The notes below the pieces were generated by a model. The model had not been told where the DNA came from, did not search any database, and saw nothing but the letters and a program-made list of their open reading frames with translations. Positions 15,801 to 22,386 of a DNA stretch of 64,000 bases are shown here, one piece after another. The stretch spans positions 1 to 64,000 of the forward strand of contig JBOEGG010000008.1 in assembly GCA_050633285.1 (NCBI GenBank). Direction: 5' to 3'. The stretch is from UBA1672 sp050633285. Its GTDB lineage: Bacteria > Pseudomonadota > Alphaproteobacteria > Micavibrionales > Micavibrionaceae. Positions within the stretch are counted from its first letter, which is position 1. Every line of letters begins with the position of its first letter. The translations under genes were made by a program, and so were the position numbers.

Positions 15801-16515
15801 GATTTTCTCTCCCGTGTATGGTGGGAATGATGACGCAACATCGTACTTTTTTGACATGAAGCCAAATATGCTCAATGTGGCTGTATCTCGCGCAAAGAAA
15901 TCTTTTCTTGTCTTTGGTGATATGCGCACTCTTTCTCGTCAACCTGTAAGCAGGCCCTCTGGGTTGCTTGGAAAGTATTTATTTGCCCATCAAGAAAATG
16001 AAATTCATGACATTGAGATAGCAACGCGCTTAAGTAAGTCAAGGGTTACAGTAGACGTGGAGGTGGTTGATACGCTTGAGCGTCATCGTGATGCTTTGAG
16101 GGAAGCGTTAAGGCAATCAAAACAACGATTACTTATTGAATCGGCATATTTATCCATTAATGCAATAGAACGTGATGATATACTGTCTTTGTTAAAGCGG
16201 GCATCTGAGCGTGGTGTTGAATGTCTTATTGTCTACGATATTGCGTGTAACCAAGATAAAAGCGTTGCTGAGCGTGCATTAAGCGCTTTTCAAAAAGAAG
16301 GCATAGAAATTATAGGGGTTAAGGGGACGCACTGTAAGACATTGGCGTATGATGATGTTTTTTATATGAATGGCTCATTTAACTGGCTGTCTGCGCCACG
16401 TGATGAGGCGAGTAAATATCATAATAGAGAGCGGTCAACATTATCGCGTGGCTCTAAGCTAAAAAGTATTATCGACGAAGTCTGGTCAGAGACAGATAAA
16501 TTGGCTGCGGTATGA
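12883..16515 (+). CDS. SF1 helicase with C-terminal PLD nuclease domain (Mokosh type II-like)
   Basis: A 1210-aa protein. Walker A GPPGTGKT is at ~287-294, and a long charged, coiled-coil insertion follows (~430-640). Walker B LIMDEAGQ (~749-756) and GDTDQIEP come next, then SF1 motifs TVHTFQGAERD (~961-971) and NVAVSRAKK (~998-1006) of the DNA2/NAM7 (COG1112) group. The last 160 residues end in a phospholipase-D motif HCKTLAYD...GSFN that fits HxKx4Dx6GS exactly (~1149-1167). With a single HKD motif it must dimerise to cut. Helicase plus PLD in one chain is the architecture of MkoC, the type II Mokosh anti-phage protein, thought to act on RNA. The ATG at 12883 is chosen over a TTG at 12823; neither has a clear ribosome binding site. 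No partner gene is adjacent. Confidence 0.85.
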   Translation: MNDLTGQLERCVLYWRQCLVDSVEFEIKTDTILDKIQKDEDHFSLSQATVSKFFTAYKDKKFPKKKSSKAFKEDEDELSSVPVLYAPIVLRHVDFQRRGTDIIPLWIRGRLDKDGKLTITPDSFPAFNDKFIEPCRNSVFSFGVYQQKIEEALGHVGSIPENITQKDLEEYLVKLLHEHLDVEFVVSDHNGTCVQTEDVYYVLDLQTGGASAALLDLYSDIDASETVPLLIEATLSSAQTKILSANTVLEKSHTGHVTGDYPLNDAQRLALYADLQMDDGDILAVTGPPGTGKTTLIGNIIASEWVNAALEKQGAPIVLVTSTNNQAVQNALNSISGDDDLPKNHPFAQDENKVILFDRWVQGVQSFGTLLPSDREAGNRDIYENFQCMQRSYESGKSWKGWLDDLEVPDEREGRQQHYIACANKAFVGQNIATLSDAIECVHAELILAKAYLDKAIDLKVKTEAFNIEYDGCDVEAFLNEKVDVLKEQQQKLEEQNDAARVEVDTQESNLTEYQGHAHEALRLSQNKDIFEALGALFSKNMRQRRSTRVIEFLSSHKISNDDWGFTTTLSEYDIRGHLSLIENKKKEALQSAKNAFEKQKEQLLALEKALLQWEEKQSDYRALRTAWAGVLNDLQADDSRLTSVLRDPKSFEKEIDTSLRLLTFQLAARYWEGEWLQEFETLYEDEPKKLYGYTKERVEAFLRRLSKLTPCLASTAYTAPKMFRYFDTGIKDSAENSNPPLFDTIDLLIMDEAGQVAPEKGIAPLSLAKKALIVGDTDQIEPIFEHNRYEDGQLLRKHGLSRYLDDMEYRGALSHSGNMMALAKKVSVLSLDEQTQGMFLSEHRRCLPEIIAYCNELVYEGRIIPKTIPEVDPEFPAMGYAHIPGESKHRNGQSRYNEAEATTIAKWVSDNADRLMQTYGGNGKSLKDIVGIVTPFAAQKNCITEALNNHNVDSDIRVGTVHTFQGAERDLMIFSPVYGGNDDATSYFFDMKPNMLNVAVSRAKKSFLVFGDMRTLSRQPVSRPSGLLGKYLFAHQENEIHDIEIATRLSKSRVTVDVEVVDTLERHRDALREALRQSKQRLLIESAYLSINAIERDDILSLLKRASERGVECLIVYDIACNQDKSVAERALSAFQKEGIEIIGVKGTHCKTLAYDDVFYMNGSFNWLSAPRDEASKYHNRERSTLSRGSKLKSIIDEVWSETDKLAAV

Positions 16516-16786
16516 TTTAATTAAGATCTAAGTCTATCAGTTTTATTTTTTAGAAGAACTTTTATTGCCCATTCTATAATAATGCATTTTGCGTGTTTTC
16601 CCATTTATGAGCTTTAATCTTTCAGGAGAAGATAAGAAGCAACGATGAATTTTCTATCAAATAAGGGGTACTTAGTGCCCGCGCGTGGTTTTATCAAGTA
16701 ACGTTATACCTTTTTGTTACGAAAAATATTTAGCTGCTTTACAGCTCTTTATACTCAATGGGGTTGATAGTATAGGGTTCGCATAT

Positions 16787-16909
16787 ATGCGCATTTCTTG
16801 GTTTTCTAGTGAGCGTTTTATTCTTATTGTAATTGTCATTACGCTTTTTGCTTCTGTTATTTTCCTGTCATTCCTATTTTTCTCATATGCACTGGTAGCA
16901 AAGCTTTAA
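16787..16909 (+). CDS. Possible 40-aa membrane peptide
   Basis: The ATG at 16787 opens a 40-codon frame. Its first nine residues are polar and the rest forms one long hydrophobic helix (FILIVIVITLFASVIFLSFL). The ribosome binding site is weak. Hydrophobic composition alone is poor evidence in T-rich DNA, so this stays tentative. Confidence 0.3.
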   Translation: MRISWFSSERFILIVIVITLFASVIFLSFLFFSYALVAKL

Positions 16910-16945
16910 CAAACATTCATAGCGTTTCATAAGGGGGCGCGCGCA

Positions 16946-17074
16946 ATGTTTTTGAACGTTATTTGTGCCGTAGCTGTCTTCTTATTGCTCGTTGGCGTGT
17001 GTTGGGGGCTGTTAGGGGGGGGGCTTGTTCAGCTTGTTTTGTGGGAATCTTATAGTAGTATTTTAAGTGGGTAG
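16946..17074 (+). CDS. Possible 42-aa membrane peptide upstream of the sheath gene
   Basis: The ATG at 16946 lies about 8 bases after AAGGGGG, a good Shine-Dalgarno, and opens a 42-codon frame ending in TAG at 17072. The N-terminal half is a hydrophobic helix (VAVFLLLVGVCWGLLGGG). It lies 133 bases before the sheath start. It could be a small membrane protein of the injection-system locus or a leader peptide; no family is recognised. Confidence 0.4.
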   Translation: MFLNVICAVAVFLLLVGVCWGLLGGGLVQLVLWESYSSILSG

Positions 17075-17207
17075 GTGTTCTTGTGGGTGAAAAACTTTGT
17101 TTATAAGTTTTTATGCAGGCTTCCTAAGATATAAACTTTTGATTACAATCCTTCTTAATTATGCTGTGTGTTTATTTTTAATTTCATTAGATCAAGAGGG
17201 GCTATAC

Positions 17208-19205
17208 ATGCCAGTTAATCCAACATATCCGGGCGTTTACGTCGAGGAGATTCCGTCTGGGGCGCGTACAATCTCAGGTGTTTCCACATCTGCAACCGCT
17301 TTTATCGGTTATGCTGCCAGAGGGCTTGATAACCGTGCAAAACGTATTTTTAGTTATGGAGATTTTGAGAAGAACTTTGGTGGTCTCAATTCGGAAAGTG
17401 AAATGAGTTACGCGGTTCAGCAGTACTTCCTGAATGGGGGTAGTGAAGCGTATATTGTGCGTGTGCCGAAAAATGATGCAGTTGCTGCTTCGGTTATTCT
17501 AAAAGAAGGAGGTACTGCAGGTGCAAAGAGTGCGTTGAAACTTACTGCTCTTAGTAAAGGGGCGTGGGCTAATGATGTTCTTGTTGATGTCGATTATAGC
17601 AATGTCTCTGATGATAAGTCCTTTAATTTGACGGTTACAGATATTGTGAGTGGTGCGCAGGAAGTTTTTTCAAACGTTACGATAGATTCGGCAAAAGCGA
17701 ATTATGTAGTTGCGCGTGTTAATGACGAAGATAGCGGTTCCCAAATGGTTGTTGCTTCTGTGCTTGATGCGACTGCAGGGCGACCAATGCAGACGGGTAC
17801 GGTCGGTGGTGATATCACTATCACTGATCTTAAGAATGATAAGGCGTATGGCTTAAAGGTTAGTGCTGATGTGCCTGCCGGTAAGGTTGATAAGCTAGAG
17901 GTTACAATTATTGAGGCTGGTGAGAATTTGCCTGCTTCTGTTCTTGGACTTGCAAAACTTGTTGAGCGTAAGCTTAATGAAAAGCTAGGTGGAAAACTTG
18001 CTGGGGCAGCTGTTAAGGTTGGTGTGTCCGCTTCCGGTAATGGATTGCATGTTGTTACGAACTTCTCAAAAAGCTTGTTAGATGGTTCTTTGGATGCTGC
18101 GTTTGAGTTCTTTGCAGCGGCAGAGAATAGTATCTTGAGTACGCTTAAGCTTAGTTCAGCTTCGGCAAGTAATAATGTCGGGCATTATCGTTTAGGTAAG
18201 GGGCGCACGATTTTAGCACAGACAACTGCGGTAAGTGGTGAAGATGGTTCTAAACTTCCGAAGACGGCGGATTTGATTGGTAAAGAGGCGAAGTTCTCAG
18301 GGATATATGCGCTTGATAAAGTGGATGTGTTCAATATTCTTTGTATTCCTGATGCAACACGTGCGAAGGCGAGTGATGCCTCTGCGATGGATCCTGATCC
18401 TGATGATGCCAGTCAGCCATCTGTGGATTATAACGCGGTTTATACGGCTGCTATGGCTTATTGTGAGAAGCGTCGTGCATTTCTTATTGTTGACCCTCCG
18501 CCGACTGTTACGGATACGGATAAGGCCACGGATTGGGTTTCCGGCGGGTTGAATGTGAGTGGTTCCAATGGTGCTGCATATTTCCCTCGTTTGAAAATGC
18601 CTGACCCGCTTGATGACTACAAGCTTCGTACATTTGCGCCTTGTGGTGCGATAGCGGGGCTGTATGCGAAAAGTGATGCGTCCAGGGGTGTGTGGTCTGC
18701 TCCGGCCGGTACGGATGCTACTCTTGCGGGTGTTAATGGTCTTGTTTATTCCTTGAATGATGCGGAGAATGGAGCGCTTAATCCTTTGGGGTTGAATTGT
18801 ATTCGCTCTCTTCCTGTTTACGGAACTCTATCTTGGGGGACGCGTACTCTTCAAGGGGCTGATGCTTTGGCAAGTGAGTGGAAGTATGTTCCTGTTCGTC
18901 GTTTGGCTTTGATGATTGAGGAAGCGTTGTTTAGGGGAACGAAATGGGCTGTCTTTCGTGGGAATGATGAGCCTTTATGGGCCGATCTGCGGACGAATGT
19001 CACATCTTATATGCACACATTATTCCGTCAGGGGGCGTTTCAAGGGGCATCTCCTCAGGAAGCTTATCTGGTGAAGTGTGATTCTGAAACAACGACACAG
19101 GATGATATTGATCGCGGTATCGTGAATGTGGTGGTTGGTTTTGCGCCTCTGAAACCTGCTGAATTCGTTGTTTTGAAGATACAGCAACTTGTAAATAATC
19201 AATAA
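17208..19205 (+). CDS. eCIS contractile sheath protein
   Basis: 665-aa sheath subunit of a phage-tail-like contractile injection system. The N-terminus has the sheath hallmark TYPGVYVEEIPSG (~4-16). The conserved C-terminal domain ends FAPLKPAEFVVLKIQQLV, the strand and arm that links neighbouring subunits in the extended sheath. A variable insertion (~130-340) forms the outer surface domain. The ATG at 17208 follows GAGGGG by six bases; an in-frame hydrophobic extension back to a TTG at 17097 is not credible for a cytoplasmic sheath. It is the only sheath gene here, unlike Afp/PVC clusters with three. It is followed 29 bases later by the tube gene. Confidence 0.95.
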   Translation: MPVNPTYPGVYVEEIPSGARTISGVSTSATAFIGYAARGLDNRAKRIFSYGDFEKNFGGLNSESEMSYAVQQYFLNGGSEAYIVRVPKNDAVAASVILKEGGTAGAKSALKLTALSKGAWANDVLVDVDYSNVSDDKSFNLTVTDIVSGAQEVFSNVTIDSAKANYVVARVNDEDSGSQMVVASVLDATAGRPMQTGTVGGDITITDLKNDKAYGLKVSADVPAGKVDKLEVTIIEAGENLPASVLGLAKLVERKLNEKLGGKLAGAAVKVGVSASGNGLHVVTNFSKSLLDGSLDAAFEFFAAAENSILSTLKLSSASASNNVGHYRLGKGRTILAQTTAVSGEDGSKLPKTADLIGKEAKFSGIYALDKVDVFNILCIPDATRAKASDASAMDPDPDDASQPSVDYNAVYTAAMAYCEKRRAFLIVDPPPTVTDTDKATDWVSGGLNVSGSNGAAYFPRLKMPDPLDDYKLRTFAPCGAIAGLYAKSDASRGVWSAPAGTDATLAGVNGLVYSLNDAENGALNPLGLNCIRSLPVYGTLSWGTRTLQGADALASEWKYVPVRRLALMIEEALFRGTKWAVFRGNDEPLWADLRTNVTSYMHTLFRQGAFQGASPQEAYLVKCDSETTTQDDIDRGIVNVVVGFAPLKPAEFVVLKIQQLVNNQ

Positions 19206-19234
19206 TTTATCAGATACTCTAAGGAGAAAGTGCT

Positions 19235-19747
19235 ATGGCACAGTTTAAAGTTAATACCGAGCGTTTTGACCCGTATAAGAATTACAAGTTCCGTGTGAAG
19301 TGGGACGGTAATTATGTCGCGGGTGTTAGCAAGGTTAGCTCGTTAAAGCGTACCACAGAAGTTGTTAAACATCGTGAGGGTGGAGATCCTAGTACAAGTC
19401 GTAAGTCCCCGGGGCGCACAGAGTTTGAAGCCATAACGTTAGAGCGAGGGGTCACGCATGATCCTGATTTCAATGATTGGGCGAATAAAGTTTGGACGCT
19501 AAACAATAAGCTTGGAAAAGAGAGCTCGGTTAAGGATTTTCGCAAGGATGTGACGATTGAGCTTTATAACGAGGCCGGGCAGGTTGTGCTTGCGTATACG
19601 TTGTTCCGTTGTTGGGTTTCTGAATATCAGGCATTGCCGGATCTTGATGCAAATGCGAACGCCATTGCAATTCAAATGGTTAAGATTGAGCATGAGGGAT
19701 GGCAGCAGGATGTTAATCAAAAAGAACCTTCAGAGGTTAGCATTTGA
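19235..19747 (+). CDS. eCIS inner tube protein (gp19/Hcp-like)
   Basis: A 170-aa tube subunit of the T4 gp19 / Afp1 family. The start region RFDPYKNYKFRVKWDG and the middle segment VVKHREGGDPSTSRKSPG (~45-62) are diagnostic, as is RCWVSEYQALPDLDANAN (~126-143). It polymerises as stacked hexamers inside the sheath and carries the spike at its tip. It has a strong AAGGAG ribosome binding site. There is only one tube gene, so the initiator and main tube subunits of Afp (Afp1/Afp5) are not separated. Its TGA stop overlaps the next gene's TTG start. Confidence 0.95.
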   Translation: MAQFKVNTERFDPYKNYKFRVKWDGNYVAGVSKVSSLKRTTEVVKHREGGDPSTSRKSPGRTEFEAITLERGVTHDPDFNDWANKVWTLNNKLGKESSVKDFRKDVTIELYNEAGQVVLAYTLFRCWVSEYQALPDLDANANAIAIQMVKIEHEGWQQDVNQKEPSEVSI

Positions 19748-20469
19748 GGCATGATGTTTTCCATGTTCTGAAGGGAAATGATGTTTTGGCACTATGGGAG
19801 GCTGGGGCATCCCAGCCGCCTGATCGTGTTATGGATATGCTTTTATCTGCTGTGCTGCCTGAGGGGGCGCCCTTTTGGATTCGGGATGCATCTGTAGGGC
19901 AGAAGAATGCAGTTTTGCTTCGCCTGTATCAAAGGTGGTTTGGTGATGCGTTGTCGGCCTGTGTTGAATGTCCTTCGTGTGGTGAAAAATTGGAAACACG
20001 TCTTCAAGCTTCTGATATTTTATCTGCTGTGGGGGATGAATTGCCCAAGACCTGTATGCTTGATGATGGTCGGCAGATGCGCTTTCCCGGTTTTTCAGAC
20101 TTGCAGACGGCCGATGCTTTTCAGGATGAAAAGAACGCTGTTCTTTCTTTGTTACGCTCTTGTCTGATCGATAGTGATGGGATGAGTGATGGTGATGTCT
20201 TGGCGTATCGAAGTGAAGTTGAATGCGCGATTGAGAAGCATGATCCACTTTTTCTTATAAGTTTGGAATTGCACTGTAATGAGTGTGATACCAGCTTTGA
20301 AAGTGTATTGGATATTGCTCATTTCCTTATGCAGAATTTTTCCGGATTGGCTAAGGGGATGCTGTATGACGTGCATGTTTTGGCACAGCATTATGGGTGG
20401 AAAGAGGGTGATATTTTGAATATGTCCATGACGCGCCGTAAAGCTTATATGAGGTTGATTGAGGGATGA
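19744..20469 (+). CDS. Zinc-ribbon baseplate assembly protein (T4_baseplate family-like)
   Basis: A 241-aa protein found after the tube gene in eCIS clusters. Two cysteine pairs, CPSC (76-79) and CNEC (178-181), probably bind one zinc ion. The region PFWIRDASVGQKNAVLL (~43-59) followed by the first pair is typical of the T4 baseplate-protein-like family. The start is probably TTG at 19744: it shares TTGA with the tube stop, and an AGAGG lies 6 bases upstream; the next in-frame ATG is ~85 bases on and would remove conserved sequence. It also overlaps the next gene by ATGA. Confidence 0.8.
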   Translation: MRHDVFHVLKGNDVLALWEAGASQPPDRVMDMLLSAVLPEGAPFWIRDASVGQKNAVLLRLYQRWFGDALSACVECPSCGEKLETRLQASDILSAVGDELPKTCMLDDGRQMRFPGFSDLQTADAFQDEKNAVLSLLRSCLIDSDGMSDGDVLAYRSEVECAIEKHDPLFLISLELHCNECDTSFESVLDIAHFLMQNFSGLAKGMLYDVHVLAQHYGWKEGDILNMSMTRRKAYMRLIEG

Positions 20470-21335
20470 CGACTTTGCTTGAAAAAATGGTGCGGTATCG
20501 GCGAGGTGAGGGGATTGTCCTTCGACCACGGGAGGGCTCTATGTTTGAGCATGATGCGTGGGGTGAAGATATTGGGCATGAGGATGAGGATCCTGAGGCT
20601 TTTGATCGTGATGCGGGGAATGCCTTTTCTAAGAAAGAGCAGATTTCCGTATTGTCCGAGGGTGAAAATAATAATAAGGAGAGCGTTCCTGATGCTCTGT
20701 CCATTTCTGCTGATGATGGGCAACGGTCAGAGGATGTTTCTTCTGTTTCTAATGTTTTCGTGACAAATGAAGTCAATAATACATCCATGTATCAAAGCTT
20801 TGTTACGAAGGAAGATATGGCATTATCTTCCGGTGTTCGCGATGTCTCTGGCGTGAAAAATGGGCCAGAAGTGCAGTTTGAAGAAAAGCCTGTATATACC
20901 GAGATACACCATCGGAATAATGAGCAAAAGCAGGGTGAAAAATTATCATATCAGAAGATTATTCAACATTTAGATGAGCAGCATGTTCATATTGAAAACG
21001 GTTCTACGGTTTTGAACAGGTTCGAAAATGTGCAGGGTAATGACATCACCAACATTACAGAAGGTGCTCATGTCACTCATCATACTGATGTTATGAATAT
21101 GGCTGATGTTGTGAAGACACAAAAGGGCTCAAAGGGACGCCAGCGTCAGGATAGTGGTGATGCTGAGCGTGGTGTGCATATTCATATTGGATTAGTGCAT
21201 GTAAAGGCACAAAATCAGAGCAATATACAGGCTATGCCAGTACCGCGCAGTGTTTTGGATAGGGCGACGTCTAAGCGTTCGGAGGAGGGGGCTCCTTCTT
21301 TGGATGACTATTTGGAACAGCAGGAGAAAGTATGA
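20466..21335 (+). CDS. eCIS-associated protein of unknown function, disordered
   Basis: A 289-aa, acidic, low-complexity protein. The short N-terminus (TLLEKMVRYRRGEG) and the C-terminal segment HIHIGLVHVKAQ...PSLDDYLEQQ (~237-287) look conserved. A VxIGxIxV...LDDYL ending is common in the protein that precedes the Pvc16-type cap in eCIS loci. The middle is rich in Asn, Asp, Glu and His and probably unstructured. It overlaps both neighbours by ATGA, so it is made with the zinc-ribbon protein and the cap. Likely a structural linker near the tube terminus or baseplate; function unknown. Confidence 0.65.
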   Translation: MTTLLEKMVRYRRGEGIVLRPREGSMFEHDAWGEDIGHEDEDPEAFDRDAGNAFSKKEQISVLSEGENNNKESVPDALSISADDGQRSEDVSSVSNVFVTNEVNNTSMYQSFVTKEDMALSSGVRDVSGVKNGPEVQFEEKPVYTEIHHRNNEQKQGEKLSYQKIIQHLDEQHVHIENGSTVLNRFENVQGNDITNITEGAHVTHHTDVMNMADVVKTQKGSKGRQRQDSGDAERGVHIHIGLVHVKAQNQSNIQAMPVPRSVLDRATSKRSEEGAPSLDDYLEQQEKV

Positions 21336-22375
21336 GTACAGCGTATGCAATTGCGGCGGTATCAGCCGTTTTATCACGTTACTTAAAGGAGGCATTGGTT
21401 GACGCTAAGATCGCTGATGTGCTTGGTGATGATGTGACTGTCTCTGTTCTTCCGCCTGATCGCGTTATGTCGCCAGGGGATGAAGAGCCGACACAGATTA
21501 ATATCTATTTGCATCAGGTGACGCATAATGCGGCGCTTTCAAATTTGAATTTTGCGTCTCGAGATTCACAAGGCAATGTTATTGATACGCCACAACTTTC
21601 ATTGAATTTGCATTATTTACTGACGGTGTATGGGAAGACCCCATTTGCTGCCGAAATCTTATTGGGGCATGTCATGCGCTTTTTTCATGATGTGCCGGTA
21701 CTTGGGCGTGATGTTATACGCAAGATTCTATCCCCTGAAGTTGATGATGAGAACCTACCTGATATCCTTGCAGAGGCTGGATTGGCTGAGCAGTTTGAGC
21801 AGATAAAAATTACACCTGAAATTCTGAATACAGAGGATATGTCGCGTTTATGGTCGGCTATTCAGTCGCAGTTTAGAGTTAGTGCGGCATATCAAGCATC
21901 TGTTGTGTTGATAGATAGTGAGCACGTCCCTAAAGCAAGTTTGCCTGTTCATGAGCAAAATATACAGGTGAGCGAAATTGAAAAAGCTGAAGATGAAGGG
22001 GGCGACGATGTCATTCCTGTTGTTCAGGCGTTAGAGGCACAGCATGTCGGGGCTCCGGTGGATGTAGGCAATCTAAAGCTTGTTACCGGTGAATTGGAGG
22101 TTACTCTTCAAGATCTGATCGGGAAACAGCAGAGAGTAACGTTGTATTTGAATAAAACTAATTTGGCTGCGGATGAAGAGCAGCGCTCATATCGCTTTAC
22201 CATGCCTGTGGGACACAAGTTTGGTGAAGATGATGACGAGATTTCCGTTATTCATATTCCGTATGACAGTGTTGTGAAGGGAACTTATTTGGTTCGGGTT
22301 GATGTTGATGGTTGTGACAGTCGCCTGGAAGTTGGAGCGGACGGTAGGCTTGAAACGCCGAATACAGAATTTTAG
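21332..22375 (+). CDS. Tail terminator / cap protein (DUF4255, Pvc16/Afp16-like)
   Basis: A 347-aa protein. The N-terminal ~190 residues match the DUF4255 (Pvc16 N-terminal) family: INIYLHQVTHNAALSNL (~52-68), then LSLNLHYLLTVYG (~89-101). It caps tube and sheath at the distal end and sets final length. The C-terminal ~150 residues after an acidic linker form a beta-sandwich-like domain (LVTGELEVTLQDLIG, GTYLVRVDVDG). It overlaps its upstream neighbour by ATGA and is followed within 11 bases by the ATPase. Confidence 0.9.
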   Translation: MSTAYAIAAVSAVLSRYLKEALVDAKIADVLGDDVTVSVLPPDRVMSPGDEEPTQINIYLHQVTHNAALSNLNFASRDSQGNVIDTPQLSLNLHYLLTVYGKTPFAAEILLGHVMRFFHDVPVLGRDVIRKILSPEVDDENLPDILAEAGLAEQFEQIKITPEILNTEDMSRLWSAIQSQFRVSAAYQASVVLIDSEHVPKASLPVHEQNIQVSEIEKAEDEGGDDVIPVVQALEAQHVGAPVDVGNLKLVTGELEVTLQDLIGKQQRVTLYLNKTNLAADEEQRSYRFTMPVGHKFGEDDDEISVIHIPYDSVVKGTYLVRVDVDGCDSRLEVGADGRLETPNTEF

Positions 22376-22386
22376 GGGAGGTTTTC

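Larger units (their letters stand above)
16516..17207. other. Long leader region upstream of the eCIS operon
   Basis: 692 AT-rich bases between the helicase and the sheath gene. They hold an 18-codon ORF (16645-16701) behind AGGAGA, two putative membrane mini-genes listed separately, and an AT-rich inverted repeat AAAAACTT (17090-17097) / AAGTTTTT (17105-17112) about 95 bases before the sheath ATG. No unambiguous -35/-10 pair was found. The main eCIS promoter must lie here or further upstream. Confidence 0.5.

Noticed and set aside
17097..17207. Hydrophobic N-terminal extension of the sheath protein
   Set aside because: It would start at TTG inside an AT-rich inverted repeat. Sheath proteins are soluble and begin near TYPGVYVEE, and GAGGGG precedes the ATG at 17208.
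19829..20248. Long antisense ORF opposite the zinc-ribbon gene
   Set aside because: His/Gln/Pro-rich shadow of a well-supported coding frame; no independent start signal or family match. The same applies to the antisense ORFs at 23499-23906, 8433-8810 and 30968-31342.
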